64,000 nucleotides of DNA from Lingula anatina (GCF_001039355.2 NW_019774947.1:434001-498000); one strand, 5' to 3'; positions 22,061 to 35,723 are shown, counted from the first letter of the stretch. Notes: a model not told the origin generated them from the sequence alone. Numbers and translations are program-made.

Positions 22061-25000
22061 AGAGGTAGGTATCTTTTAGGTGTGATAAAATAAACCCAGT
22101 CCTAATTAAGAATTATATGTGTTATTGTTTTCACATAATTTGACCGTTGTCCGAGCTGCAGTTAGTTGAGCAGACAGCCTAGGTGCATAAAGCCGATCTT
22201 TTGTTAACTTAAAATAGTGGAGGGCAATAACCTCGCTTAACTGTAGGACGGTGATTATTTAAGGACCCATAGTTATTGTTTATCAATTAAAAGTGATTGG
22301 TTATTAATAGGACTGTACGAGGAAGCCAGATTTAATGTACAGAAGAACGTTGATACAAGTCTTTAACACGACGGTGGGCTGTAGTAACACAGATCAGGTC
22401 TGTCATTTACGTCGTCGATGACCCCCGACGACCCCCCTGCCCGGAGAAACCCTTCACCCAAATGTTCACCTTTAACCTTAAATACTATGGCTGATTGCCA
22501 CTGAAAGAGATGTCTATCTGGCCTCACTACTTTTTGTGATAAACATACCACTGAAGTGTATTCAGACCATTTGATAAAAATGGTTTTATTAAACTGGGTA
22601 GTGTTAACTTATACCCCAACAGTAAAATTTGACCCCCTTACTAGTACCCAGTCCATGTTTGATCTCTTTTTTTCACAAGTTAAAAAAATGAGCATTATTT
22701 ATTATTTCATATAATTGACAACATTGAATTTTAAAAGACATTATTTTGAATCAGATGAGTTATCCTTTAATGCTGTATTAATGCATTATAAATAATTGAT
22801 TGGGCAAATAGTAGAACATAAATTCTGCTGACAAGACCAGATCTCTCTCTGTTTAAGTAAATGAATTAATGTCACTTTCCTTTCATTATGAAGAGATTAA
22901 ATTTGCTTGATACAGATTTTGTATCTTCTTTTACACCCATTTAAGTTGATACTCATTAATTGCCATTTTATCCAAGCAGTCTGTGTCAAAAAACCTTAAA
23001 TCCATTATATACTATGTCTTGAATTATTAAGTGAACCCCATACCTAAATAGAAAGTGATAGGTTATCCGGATCTTCACTGGCTGTGTATCACCTATACTT
23101 GTACATATCAGGGCACAGCTTAACAGCTATGTCAATAAATGGTTGAAATGTCACAACATCACCTTTACTACATGTGACACTGACGTGGAAATGCTGGCGG
23201 TGTTTGCAGCATGATAAGATTAAGGATATGTATGCAGCAGTGATAGAAGTTGGTATTATGTCTATTTTGGTAAATGACTATACATGGATTTTTTTCTATA
23301 TCCGAGAGAATCCGTAACTTGTGGTTTGTGTATAATCCTAGATTATTATTATGTTATCTGTCAAATGTCAATGCATTGTTAGAGAAGTTTTAGAAATATC
23401 AGTTTGTCTGTTATTTAGCAGTGTCTTTTATTTATTTATATTTATTTATTTATTAAAACTTTGAAATATTAAATTATTGTTAGTACTTTTGTGCTTTTGA
23501 TATGTTGAATGTAGATTGAATGGAAGAAATTTGCCTTAACTATTCCTTGATTAATTTAAAATAATTTCTCACATGATATAATTATGTGTAATCCAATTTA
23601 ACTTATAACTCTTGTTAATTACATTAAAATACCAAATGCTATCTTACTGATTTATAAGTTTAAAAAAATTAAAATATGTTATAAACAAGTATAACATAAA
23701 TTACGTGACAAATTAGCACATTGTTATTGTCCTTAAGGCAAGATGGATCTTTAGCAATGATGAATTTGTGTGCAGGGTTATTGGAGGTAAGCTTTTCTTT
23801 ACTGCGTATGTTATGCACAGTTTGATACCAAAAAAAAAAAAAAAAAGACAGATCTGTTGTCCAGAAAACAACCTTCATTACTGAATGATTGCTATTAACA
23901 GTTGAGATTTAAAAATTAGAAAATAAAAAATTGGTGATAAATTAGGAAATTGGGGGTATAGATTTAATATTATTGTTATTAAGGCCCCAAAAATAATTTA
24001 TTGTGTAAAACTGTAGATAGGAAGGTTTGAGATAAAGCAAACTTTTGGTCAGAAAAGACCTGTTCTGAATCAAACATCGATCCAGGTTCTATGCCATATC
24101 TCAAGTAAAAGTCCATATTTTTAGACCCCCCCCTCTTCCCCCCTGAAATTACTGGCATTCAGCCTGGTGTACATGTTAAATAACATATCAGCAATAAAAA
24201 GAGGTATGATTGGATAAGAAGTGGCCCTGGATGACGGCTTACTACTTAATCCCTGCTGTGAGAGCTTGCCCACAGACATTGTCCACACATGCTCATCAAA
24301 TCACTGCTAGGCTGCAGTGTTAGGAGTTCAAGAAATTTAGTCCTGCTTATTATGGACTGGTCATTGAAAGGTTACTGAACAGATTTTTTTCACTGTGAAT
24401 TAAGATGCCACATAAAGTGAACACCAAGCCAGGCACCACTTGCCTTGGCTTATTGGCTTACGTTAGTCTGGATCCCGTTACAGCTGAACAGCTCTCCTTT
24501 TTTTTTTTCAGTCGTATCAAATATCTCAGATAAATTGATTTAGCAAATTTTGAAATATTTTTCCTTTCTTTATCTGAATTAATTAACTGGAAAAATCTGG
24601 TAAGATTTTTTCTAGGGTCGTGTTCCTATGTATGGGAAGTGAGATCTCTTTTAGTATGTCTTAATGTTGCTAAGTCATTTATCCATCATGTCAGAAGCTA
24701 GATTAGGACAGAGCGATACATTAGAAATACCCACCAATTGATTGATATATCGATATGTAAAGATCTGAGTAATATCCTTAACGGTTATTACATGGCTTTA
24801 AATGCTTGTCGTCTTTTTTTGTAAGTTCCTAGACGTAAATCGAAGCAGTGGGTGATTGCAGGTAGGAGTTTTTTTTCTGTCTCAGAAATGGTACAAATAC
24901 AACAAACAATCACGTCAGAAGTGCTAACCGCTAGGGGACTGAAGACTATGAGCATCATTATTACAGCTACTTCTAATTTGATAGTGCAGTGACAGTGATG

Positions 25001-26446
25001 AATGATTAATCTATACTTTCATCAATAGCAATTATTGTGCCTTGTTTACCAGCCATATTCTTGAAGACCATACAAGAACTTAATCAAAATTTCTTGGAAT
25101 CATTTTTTTTTTTTTTTTTTTTGACCATCTGTTTATGAGGTATGAAAAAAATGTTGTTTCAAAGACGCAAAAGAAAAAAGGCTGACACTTACAGCTTCCC
25201 CGTTCCTGCATTTGCCTATTTTAGCCATGATACATTGAAATGATGCGATGCAAATGGTAGTTTTATACTCAGGTTGGTTCAGATTATTTAAGGGTCTGGT
25301 TCATCTAACTTATTTAGGCTTCAGAGGCAGTGTTTTGCCAGTCTATTCCACCACCAGTCCTCTATACATTAGCATACAGATCTTCATGTAGCCAGATAAT
25401 TACCAGCTAGATATCATAACTTTGCTTTGTAGGGGTGCTATATTTGTGCTGCGTTAAATATTTAATCAAGGAGAGCAGTCGTTGGTATTGATTTTCAGCT
25501 AATCCAGAGCAAGATTTGTGGAAAGACGAAATAAAAATCAATCTGACAGGACGGGAGATAATTATGCAAAGATCACTCAGTGTGTTGTATGCTTCTATAG
25601 AGAAAGTCGAATTACTCAGTGATAACACACATCTGGCGTTGCTGACAATGCATTCATAACTGTATAATCTGGAGTGTGGCGAGAGAATGGGAGAGCGCTG
25701 ATATCTTTTATTCAAAAATGTTGATATTATTTGGAACAGGGAAAAGAAAATATGATTTGAATTTTTTTAAATCAGAATGATTACATTTTGTATCATGGTC
25801 TTTTAGACTCAGTATCTGTCACTTTGTGTGTTTTTGTATTTTTTTAAAGGTCATAGCACAAATTTAAAAAAGTGCTATTACCCATTAAATATTATAATAA
25901 TTGATTTTATAAGAAATGTAATGTGGTTGAGGTTAAAGAAAATGTTTTACACATATGAAAGAAAGAAAAACAAACTAGGAGAATGTAGAGAAACATGCAC
26001 AGTTTTCCCCAGTTTCGTGTTTATTTTGGCTGCTGTTCGTCTGCACAGGATATATATTAGGGTTACATATGTTCAGCATGTGTTTAAAACTGAGTAGAAG
26101 ATAGGTTATCTGAGGAAAATTATCAGTGAGAAGACTCAATAAACACAACTGGGAAAATGTCCAAATTTAACTCCACGTTAACTACTTTGTTATTTATTGC
26201 TGGATATTGAACATAAATTAAGAAGATAATAGGCACATTTTCTTCCTTGTCTTGTGAAGTTAGAGCAAGCAGATCTGCAATTAGCGACAGTGCAGTAATT
26301 AAATGCAGTGGATACAGTCATTGTGTTTATGTTAATATACTTGAAGTTGGATTGATTCAGTATTGATTTCTCTTCTCAAAGCACCAATCCTTAGTTGAGA
26401 TAATTATCAGCTAATAAAGATATTGTCCTGTCTGCTTGTTTTCCAG
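22061..26446. other. No recognised gene
   Basis: AT-rich sequence with poly-T and TTTA tracts, for example T runs near 25108-25123. No open frame looks coding. Short AT-rich motifs of homeobox and POU type occur, such as GATAATTATGCAAAG near 25557. This is compatible with regulatory DNA but common by chance at this base composition. Confidence 0.4.
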
Positions 26447-26523
26447 AGCTCTCAAGTTCCCTTAGAAAAGTCCAGAGATTTCTGCTTGTGTCCGAACTAA
26501 AGATCTACTGCTCTGATTAGCAG
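26447..26523 (+). other. Candidate non-coding spliced exon
   Basis: A pyrimidine-rich acceptor (TCTGCTTGTTTTCCAG) and a perfect donor (CAG/GTAAGT) bracket 77 bases on the plus strand. All three frames contain a stop, so the exon cannot be coding throughout. It fits a 5' untranslated exon of a plus-strand gene whose coding part lies beyond the window, or a long non-coding RNA exon. The divergent start of that transcript may be near VAMP7. RNA evidence is needed to confirm it. Confidence 0.42.
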
Positions 26524-27582
26524 GTAAGTAATATGCATAGGGTTTAAGAAAAATCCACTTTGTTGACATGGGTTTTATTGTGTAATCCAGGTGCTAATTA
26601 GTGAATTAATAGACCTCAATTTTTTTGTCGTCACACAAGAATAGAACACCTTTTGTAAATGCCATAATGTCAGTTTTGTTAGCATTTCATATACCAGCAC
26701 TATTTTGCTTGGTTTGTAATTAATTTTTCATTGACTCTATGATTACAGTGTTACCTGGCACATTTTATTTCATGAAACATTGTTTACGGATGTTTTATAG
26801 TTATAAACATACACTTTGTCAATCTATGTAAAGAATAAAAGACTAATAATGGCAAGATGCAAAAAAAAAAGTAGAAAAAATGGAAAATATAATAGGCGGA
26901 CAAATGAATAATTCATATAATGTTGTCAAACTACTTTTAAATGTTTAATGTCAGTATTGAGGAATGTAAATGTTGTTGTTAGTATCTACTTGACATTGAT
27001 ATATTGTATATTAAAATTAATGACCACAAAGGATTTGTTTTTTAAATAACTGCATAGCCCTTGATATCTATCATCTCTATAAAAAAAAATTAAAAAGCAA
27101 ATTGTTTAAAGGGATAATAACTCTTCGTATGAGATTTATATTTCACAATAAAAACCTTGTGAATAACTCATAGAAATATAATATATTCTGTTTTACCACA
27201 AAAACAGCAGTTATAACTATTATTCTGATATCTGAACTTGTCTTTAGACCACGTTTTCTCCATTGATGTCTATACTCTGTTAAAATCTCTTAAGAGATTT
27301 TAACAAAAAACCAAACTTTTTAGAAAAAAAACAGGGACTAACTTTGAATGTAAAAATGGATTCATTAACCATTGGTAAGTATGGGAAAATTGATGTTTAC
27401 TCCAGGAAAATTCATTTTTTGGCCAAAACGAAGAGTTATTATTGCTTTAACCTGTTAAGAAAATGAAATGACGTCTTGCTAGTATCTGTTTTTATTTATT
27501 TATTTTTATGAAAAGAACGTGATTAAGTTATCAGTTAAATCCCTTAAGTAGTGCAAGAGATGCTCTCCCCTCCTCCCCCCCC
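26524..27582. other. No gene; contains one MITE
   Basis: Non-coding AT-rich sequence up to the assembly gap. Apart from the inverted-repeat element at 27106-27450, nothing recognisable is present. Confidence 0.5.
27106..27450. mobile_element. MITE, TTAAAGGGATAATAACTC family, copy 1
   Basis: The left end is TTAAAGGGATAATAACTCTT followed by CGT. The reverse complement of the right end is TTAAAGCAATAATAACTCTT followed by CGT, a 23-bp terminal inverted repeat with two mismatches. The interior shares AAACAGCAGTTAT, AGACCACGT and ATTAACCATTGGTAA with the copy at 39010-39318. It does not encode a protein. Confidence 0.8.
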
Positions 27583-27607
27583 NNNNNNNNNNNNNNNNNN
27601 NNNNNNN
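27583..27607. other. Assembly gap of 25 N
   Basis: A run of N flanked by poly-C (CTCCCC before, poly-C 27608-27638 after) and then an (AC)n tract to 27666. Sequencing probably failed in the homopolymer, so the true length is unknown. Confidence 0.95.
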
Positions 27608-27666
<59 letters not shown>

Positions 27667-27668
<2 letters not shown>

Positions 27669-29256
27669 TCCTTCTCCTAGGGGCCCTAAAGACTTGATAC
27701 ACCCATGGCAAATTATTCCAAAAACCGAAGAAAGAGCTGTTCTAACCTCTGTCTGATATTTCATTTAAGCTATGTGGGACTAGATAATATTATTTGCCAT
27801 GTGGCTTAAGTAATTCTTCCTCTTTGTCTGTATAATTTGCTGGCTATTGATTTTCCAAGCGGGTCCATGAAGACTCTAGGGTATCCCTTTAATTGACCAC
27901 GATATACTGGTTTGATCAATAAGAAAGTGTTGGCCGGGTCTTGTATGGGACTGCATTTATTCTTTGCATGGACACACAACAACAAGAAATGCTGCGATTT
28001 TCTAAATGCTTAAATCAATGTTGGTCAAACTGCAAACTTGATAACTAAACTGAAGATGCCTTTTATACGTCTCTAGTGCTGACTGGTTTATGTACTTGTA
28101 TTCAATAATAACTAACGTGACCCAGCAACATCTCCCTCTGTTCATTATGATGCACCTACTAGGAATAAATTTAATTTGATTTCATTTAATTATGTTGGAA
28201 CATTTTTCTTTGTTTTTGAAAAACTGATGATACTAAAACATAAAATGTTGGCTTGAGAGCACTTTCCTGATATGAGATCAGTTTCATGTGTCATGTTTTC
28301 ATGTTTGACTTGTTGAGAATAAAAATTTGTCTTCCACCAAGATACTCTGAGCAGCATAATCCAGTGACGTCCAGACAAGGTTTTTATTGGACTGGAAATT
28401 GGGCCGAACTTGCACTGTCCAGATTGAGGAAATACTGCCATCAGCACAATTGCGTGTCAACCATTAAACAACAACCTCCTTAGCTAATGTGGTTATTTGA
28501 TGAAGGACTGTATCTAGTGGTCCTGGGACATGCCTTACCAAAGAGCTATAGACTGAAACTAGTTGAAACTTTTTGACCAAGTGTTGTCACCTTTGACATA
28601 GAATAAATCAGTGCTAGTTCAATTAAATGAAATATAGTTGTTTTATAAAAGGAGAGACATTTCTAATGTTTCAAACTAGCACTTCCTTTCTTTAAGTGGA
28701 CTTTCTGAAGATTTAACTTGAATTAAAGTGGACCAATTTTTTTTTGTCTTGAGTTCAGGTTTGATTTCATTTTTCTAAGTGCAGAAACTTGTGCTATGAA
28801 AATTATATGTGCATCTTACATATGCTGTTGAACATCTATTTTAATCTAGAAAAATAGTTGCTTTGTTGGAATAATTTCAGCTATTGCTTGAATGCATGCC
28901 AAAACTATATTGCAGATTTTTGGAGGATCATTCTGGTAAAAATTTTCTTCAGCTGTGGGACTGTATAACTACGGCACGTGATCAGGAGCATTCATGATAT
29001 TCCTTGCTTCCAAACATTTCTCTACTGATATTTTACACAGTACCAGTATATTTTTTGGTTCTACTCTTACAGGTTTCCAGTCTCACAAATTCCATACAAA
29101 GTTACTATACCTTGCATCTGGGTTGCTGAGTTTTGTTTTCATGATGAAGCAAATTGTATTCATTTTTCCTACCATCTACCTTTCAATTGCTGTGCAAACA
29201 CGCAGTTGTAATTTATTCTCTTCAATTTACTTCTCTTTTTAGTAGCGTAGTCAGAT
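27667..29256. other. No recognised gene
   Basis: Non-coding AT-rich sequence. Short open frames on both strands have no splice-site context and no recognisable domains. Confidence 0.45.
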
Positions 29257-29512
29257 TTAGGCTTCGTTCACATGCAATGTCTATTTTCTAAATTCTATTT
29301 TCTATTTGCGGTATGTCTTATGATCACGGTCTGTGGCCTGAATATCCCGCGGCGTAATTACTGGCAGCGCGAGCCAGTTACTATAAGTTACTATAAGTAA
29401 CTGGCTCGCGCTGCCAGTAATTACGCGGCGGGATATTCAGGGCACAGACCGTGATCATAAGATAGCGCAAATAGAAATTAGAAAATAGACATTGCATGTG
29501 AACGAAGCCTAA
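29257..29512. mobile_element. Near-perfect palindromic element (foldback MITE)
   Basis: The left half begins TTAGGCTTCGTTCACATGCA and the right half ends with its reverse complement, through TGCATGTGAACGAAGCCTAA. The inner part is also self-complementary: GATCACGGTCTGTG, GGCTGAATATCCCGC-type and TACTGGCAGCGCGAGCCAGT pair with the other side. The turn is a short ACTATAAGTT repeat near 29392. Almost the whole 256 bases can fold into one hairpin, and the interior is GC-rich compared with its surroundings. No open frame is present. Confidence 0.85.
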
Positions 29513-31127
29513 GGCAATTGGGGAGTATAATTTATTTTTGCAGTATTATAATATTTGCATGTGCAATTACTTTTCATATGAAAAAAAAAAGAAAAAAAAA
29601 AACAGGCCAATCTCCAAATCTTGTTACTTATTGAATTATTCTCACAAGGTGACTTGAACTGAAATGGCCCAACAGTTTTTTTATGGTTTCATGGTATACC
29701 CACCCATTTCATCCCAAGTAGCAATGGTAATGCAGTATTAAGAGAAGTTTTGCTACTCCAGAGTGGAGACCTTGACATACTCAACTGCTTAAGATATGAT
29801 TTCTCTTTTGTAGAATCACTTAGTTGCCCGTGTCAACATTGCTCGTCACCAAAATACTGCTCTGGTGAATTGTCCAAAGCAAATTAGTTAAGCTTGTTGT
29901 AATCAATAGTAAACTACCTTATAGCAGGCCCTTGACACTGTATGTTAAACTTTGGGGAAGAAAATCAATTTGGTATACAAAGGAGTTGCCTTTTGTTAAC
30001 ATCCTAAGGGTAAAATTACAGTGAAATGTTTTATTCTCTTTTTAATGCCTTTCTTTGACCTTCCCAGAGGTCAAGGGGCAGTGCTCTTGAGAGGTCCTAC
30101 ATGAATATTTAACCTGTAAAAATATGTATGTTATGTAGGCTGAGAGAGGAGTAGATAGTGTTCAAAGAAAGTTGGACAAATGGCTAGGGTACCAGTTCAG
30201 CTGAATTGGTTCTGTTGACACTCATAGAAACCTGAACTGTCAATCATTTATGAGTGTGTTGAAAATGCACTCAAAAAAGTAATAAAATATATAAGTATTA
30301 TACTCATGACAATAAACCCAGTCATTGGTCCATTGTATCACTTTTGGAGAACAAATCTGTTGCTTTGTAGGTGAAAAGAAAGTAACAAACAGCATGTTGT
30401 GGGGCTGGGACCCTTAAAAGCTCGAATTGCAAAGAAATGCCTGGATAAGCCTATATCTTACAGTTTTTGTTATGGGGTTAGTTCAAAACACTTCTGTATT
30501 CAAAAAGGCAAAAGAAACAGCCCAATGCCTAATTGTTACCTTTTAATGTTTACACTAGTTGAATCAAGTTCTAGAAAATAGATTTCTATTTTCCTGTTTG
30601 TTTATGCAGAAGCATTGTAGATAAGAATCTACAGGTATTTTCAGTCTTTATTTTGAGAAAAAAGATCAAATTAGCAGTAAACTGAGAAGGCTGTATTGAA
30701 GTGGAATACAAATATTGACCATGGTAAAATTTAACATCCAGAATTCGACATTAGACCGAGGCTGTAAATAAGAGAAAAATAGTCAGGCAATGACCCTTTT
30801 TCTGAAAAAGTAAAATTTAAAGTATTTTTTAGTTTGAATCCTACAATTTATTTGTGCAATTTTTAATACATGGGATAACTTTCTTCCACTTAAAAAGCTC
30901 TGAAAACACATGCTCCTGAGTCAATGTCACCCAGGGTACTAGTAAGCCATCTCACAGAGCAGCTTATCTCTTGGCTAAGAGTTTGAAACATGCCATCAGA
31001 AAAGTACATCACTTCCAATAGTTTGGCTGCTCAAGGTATTCCTTACATGTTATGGATTTATGCCATACTGTTAAAGTAATAAGGTGTCCATTCATAAGCA
31101 CTGAGAAGTGTGAGTGAAGGTGGCCGT
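29513..31127. other. No recognised gene
   Basis: AT-rich non-coding sequence with short homopolymers. Nothing recognisable. Confidence 0.45.
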
Positions 31128-31526
31128 GTTTCAACCAGGAACAACTTAAGTATAAAATACGTTGATGGGAATCACCTGGTGACTGTGGGGTCTTTTTTTT
31201 CACTGAAAAGGAGTTTGGCTGAAAGTTAAACTATACTTGTAGATCAATGTTCAAGTTTACTTTAATCCAAGATAAGTCACTTGTTGTCCAAATGGATAAG
31301 ATATAGCCCCTTACTGTAACAGGAAAAATATGACAAGTGTTTTGGACCAACAGTTAGTAGAAAGGCGCTATATCTTATCTATTTGGAGTACAAATTATTT
31401 AGCTTGGGTCCAAGTGAACGAAAACGTTGATCTAAAACTATATTCCAACTTTCAGCCAAAGCCCTTTCAGTGATGACAATCAACCCATTTTAAACATAGG
31501 TTGTTCCTGATTGAAACACCCCTTTT
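31128..31526. mobile_element. Long imperfect inverted-repeat element
   Basis: The two halves are diverged reverse complements over about 170 bp each. GTGTTTCAACCAGGAACAAC at the left pairs with GTGTTTCAATCAGGAACAAC read from the right end. CACTGAAAAGGAGTTTGGCT pairs with CACTGAAAGGGCTTTGGCTG, and GATAAGATATAGC also occurs in both arms. The loop lies near 31320-31340. The arms contain long non-coding A/T runs and the element carries no gene. It is probably a MITE or foldback element; the family is not identified. Confidence 0.75.
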
Positions 31527-31904
31527 TCCATAACCGGGGGGGGGGGGATGTTTTAGACCAATATAATAGTTATGATCAAGGGTTCAGCAGTGGATGATCC
31601 ATTTTCTTAGCCTTAAAAGTCACGTCTTTACTCAAATTGAGTCAACCTTTCCAGGCATCACGATTAAGTCACCACAGACAATCAAAATAGAATACTCCTG
31701 TTCTCATAGGACAACATTCATAAGAACAGCATTTCTGGCACACTCTTATTGCAAAAAGGTCACCCCCACGTCACACAGATTTTCTTATGTTTGCTAGTCT
31801 TGTATGAAGTCAGGCCATCTGGGGTGATGGGTTATGATGGTGAATAGTCTGCTGAGATTTGATATACCAAAGAAACACGTCCTAGCTATATTGGAAACAC
31901 AACC

Positions 31905-32110
31905 AAGAGAGCTATGTTCATATCAGAAATAACCTAGGCCTGATGTGGACTTGACCTAGCTGAACTGGAAACACGACTACGGTCACATTCAGAACAAATC
32001 CTCCTCAGATCAAATATGGTGGACCCTACATGAAAGCAAGACTGCCTAATCCTTTAATGGTCATGTTCACATCAGGATTAATTTGGACTTGATGTGAACA
32101 CAGCTTTCAC
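31905..32110. mobile_element. Inverted-repeat element with internal hairpin
   Basis: The left arm GAGAGCTATGTTCATATCAG pairs with the right arm read in reverse, GAAAGCTGTGTTCACATCAA. Inside the right half TGTTCACATCA and TGATGTGAACA form a perfect 11-bp stem around 32065-32101. A core AAATATGGTGGACCC near 32013 resembles the cores of the elements at 42.6 and 58.9 kb. Boundaries are approximate. Confidence 0.5.
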
Positions 32111-32586
32111 TAACATGACCAGATTTAAAAATTATTAAAATACACGTGACAGAATTAAAGAGAAATTTAGATTAAAATTTTATATGACTAATTTAGTAAT
32201 CAGAGATTGTATTTCCATTCTAAGGAGAACTAAATGCAAACATGCCCTATTATTCTTCGTTATCTATTGATTTGTCTTTGAAAAGAAGGATTTGTAGTTT
32301 TCTCAGTTAGAATTATTATATCGTGTATTTTGACAGGCAAGTGTAAGACCTTTTGTCCGGTTGTGTTTGTCTTGAAATATCAAAAAAAAATGTACATATT
32401 ATGTTTATGCAAATTTGCTACAGAACATGCCTGTCATTCAAATTATGAAAAAAAAACAGAAAAGAAATTTTTTGTTTGGGATGTTAAAAAAACTGAGAAA
32501 TCGACAAAAGACATATACCACACTATTTGTAGATATATTTTACGGATTTGCGCATGAGAATCTTATTTTCTGAATTTGTTGTCCAG

Positions 32587-32892
32587 CGCTCAGGAAGCAT
32601 CTGATTAGCCAACCTTGTAAAGTGGGAGCAGCATCGCCATAGGTTACTGGGTAGATCATTTGCTAATGGAATATGGTATTCAAGGAGAGAAGCTTTTATC
32701 TGCATTGACGTTGGGCCTGATATTAATAGCTATTAAATTGGCTGCGTAGTGAAAGTCTATGGAAGATGTTCTTGTTGCTAGTGTTCCATAACACTTAGTG
32801 TTTGCTGGGAGAGAGCGTATCTCTCTGTGTGGAAGCTGCTTTGTTGAAAATCTCAGCGGAGAGTTGATGAAAACTGCAGGAGCTTTCATTAA
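32587..32892 (+). other. Possible non-coding exon or conserved element
   Basis: A TTTGTTGTCCAG acceptor at 32586 and a TTAA/GTAAGT donor at 32892 could bracket a 306-nt plus-strand exon. No frame is open through it. The segment includes AT motifs such as GATATTAATAGCTATTAAA, which also occur in enhancer-like DNA. Support is limited to splice-site appearance. Confidence 0.22.
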
Positions 32893-35723
32893 GTAAGTTT
32901 CTCGCTCTTAATTATGAAAGGCACTTCATGCATTGTTTGGAGAAACTGACAACTCAGAAAGTAAAAACATAAAAACAGTTATTAAATTAATTGACAATTT
33001 TCTTATGTATTAGTATGATTGATTTAAAACCTTATATATTGCTGACACAGGCATAAGACCTCTGTTAAGTCACTGTGATTCACTGATTACATGTAAGCAT
33101 ATGTAACAGTTAGAATTAATTCAATAGAAGGATGTATGAAAGCCACAGTGTAGTGTATATGGATGGAGACAAAGAGTATTGATACCGAGTTTCCCACCAG
33201 AGTGCGCTGGTGGAGCTGGGACCTATTAGATTTGACCCGTGGTCTGTTTCTTTCATAAATAGTTGTTGTTTATCTGCAAATGGTTCAGTCAAAGACTGGC
33301 TGGATAAATGTGCATGACATGACCTTTTATTGACCTCGGGTGTCTATTGAAACATGCAGGGTAATACCCAATGATTAGACACCTCAGTCTCCATTGAATT
33401 TTTACCACACGGCAGATGCTTGTACCCTAAACACTTCAATTTTTAGCCAATTACTCCATCAATTTTCTCCTTTATTTGAGAGAGTATCTGTCTTATTTAT
33501 CAGTCACCTCCTTCTGCCACCTCTTCTCTTGTGCAGAAACCCCTTCTAACCTGCCCGTGCCTTTGAAAATGACATAGTTGTGCTCTATTAGCATTAAAGC
33601 TGCTGCCTATTAGTTTAAAAATAACCAAACCTGATTAAGTTGAAAAGAGCTGTTGGTATTGTTACCTTAGCCTGTGTTTATTTTGCCAGTCTATATGTTG
33701 GTTTCACAGTTGGAAAAAGGTCTGATTCTTTGCATTTGGTGTTTTTTGTATCAACTAACATCGCTTATTATTTGTGCCCATCACGATCAGCTCACTGCCA
33801 TAAAGGATTTGTAAAAGGTTTGATGTAATTATTCATAGAGCCAATCAGAGGGCATTTGCTCGATTGTATCACAAATAGTAGATGTAGCAGGCTTTCACTT
33901 GAGGCGTTTTAAGAGCCTGTCTTTATTTACTTAAGTCTATGGTCTCTATTGTGCACATAGGCTCATACTTAAGTCAGTGAAGTGTATGTTAATGCCGCAG
34001 ACAGGTTCCCTTTGCATATATACTGCTATAATACCAAGCTAGAGGTAGGTGTTCGCTGTGCTCTCCCTAATGTGATATGATCGTGTGTTGCGGCTGAATG
34101 GCATTTAAAATTTCACTGTTTTTTTCCCTTGGTGGTTTCCGCAAATTCTCACTCACCTGGACAAAGAATACAGCTGCTAAGTAGTACAGTAGTAGAGGAG
34201 ATGGTAGGAGGCTAGGCTGATGATTACCTTTGTGTAGTGTAGTGTGGAAAGATTAGATGCAGTCAGTCTAAGGAGAAAGAGAATAATGGGCTGGATTGCT
34301 TTGATTTATCAGTATCACTGGTGATTATCTGTGTCATCTTTAGATAGCAGCGATATCGGCATTGTGAGTTACAAGTTAGGGAGGATAAGTCCTGTTTGTT
34401 TATTGCGCATCCTCGTGTTTGTCAATAACTTTGCTTGAAGATAGTTTAATATGTTAGCCTGTTGATATGGTAATTACGTATATTATAGATATGTGTAATA
34501 CTATGGGCTAGATTGTTTCTTTCTTTTTATTATACGTGTACGCCATCATACTGCAGTCAGTGAGGCTATAACAAATTGATCCTAAATTACTTGAGCTATA
34601 ATATAAATTACCATAATTTAATGCTGGTTTGATACTCAACGCCAGATTTTTATCAGCATCTATTTGTTTATGTGTTACTTGCTATTGTTAAAGATCCATG
34701 ACCTGAAAGCATGTTTGTTTCTTTTGAAATATGTATAATTTTGGAACAATGTTCTTACTTAAAGGTGTGATTGCATTATTTTTTATTTATGACTCTTATT
34801 TTATAAACTTGTAGTTCATGTAGGAGGTATCTAGTTTCATTTTGCAACTTGTGTTATTGATAAACAAAGTCATGTCATGTTTTCAAAATTGGCTTAATTG
34901 GTATCAGAAACAGTTACAGTCCAAACTAATACAGAAGAGGATACCTCATATTTATGAAACATCTTGCTAGGACTTTTCCAGTTTTTCTCACAGAAATCTG
35001 AAATGTGTCAGGCAGGCTTTTTGGAAGTTGAAATATTACTTGTTCCGGCAATACTCACAAAAAATGATTTTAAAGTTATAGTGTGTATTGGTTGTTATGA
35101 AAATTATAGCTTTTCCGAACTTGGTATAACTGTGTCATTTTGTTAAACTTAAATATCACAACAACCTTTTAACTCTGTTACTGGTATTATAATTTATTAA
35201 TGTGGAATGAAGTTGTCTTGTAAGTCACAGGCATTTTGCCTGTGGGGAGAAATTACAGTAATTTTTAAGCACAAGACATCCATCATATAATAACAGCATA
35301 ATTTAAATAGAAAGCAAAATCTTACAGAGTATCTGTACTCAACAGCACACACACACACACACACACACGCAGGAGCGCGCACATGCATGCACATGAATGC
35401 GTACACCAAATGAGATGGTCATATAATATATACAAGTATAGATCAAAGTTTCGCCACTTAGCGTAAAATTGGGCAAGATTTGGAGGAGAGGTGTCAGAAA
35501 TAATGGGAGACTAGTGACTACAGTCCAGCAACTAATAAAAGCTGCCAGAATTTATCCACAGATATATTTGTGGTTGCACAGTTGTACATTTTCAGCATGT
35601 CTTCTGTGTTACTTTTGACTTTTGTGTAGCTTTCTTAAACGACATTTGCGAGGCATAGAGTTTTAACCGGATTGCTGAAAGGTTACAACTGCCTCACATG
35701 GATTCTCTCACACGTTTTCTTAG
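32893..35723. other. No recognised gene
   Basis: Non-coding. It contains an (AC)n tract at about 35345-35368 and several homeobox-like TAATTA/ATTA clusters (for example 33820-33870). No open frame is convincing. Confidence 0.4.
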
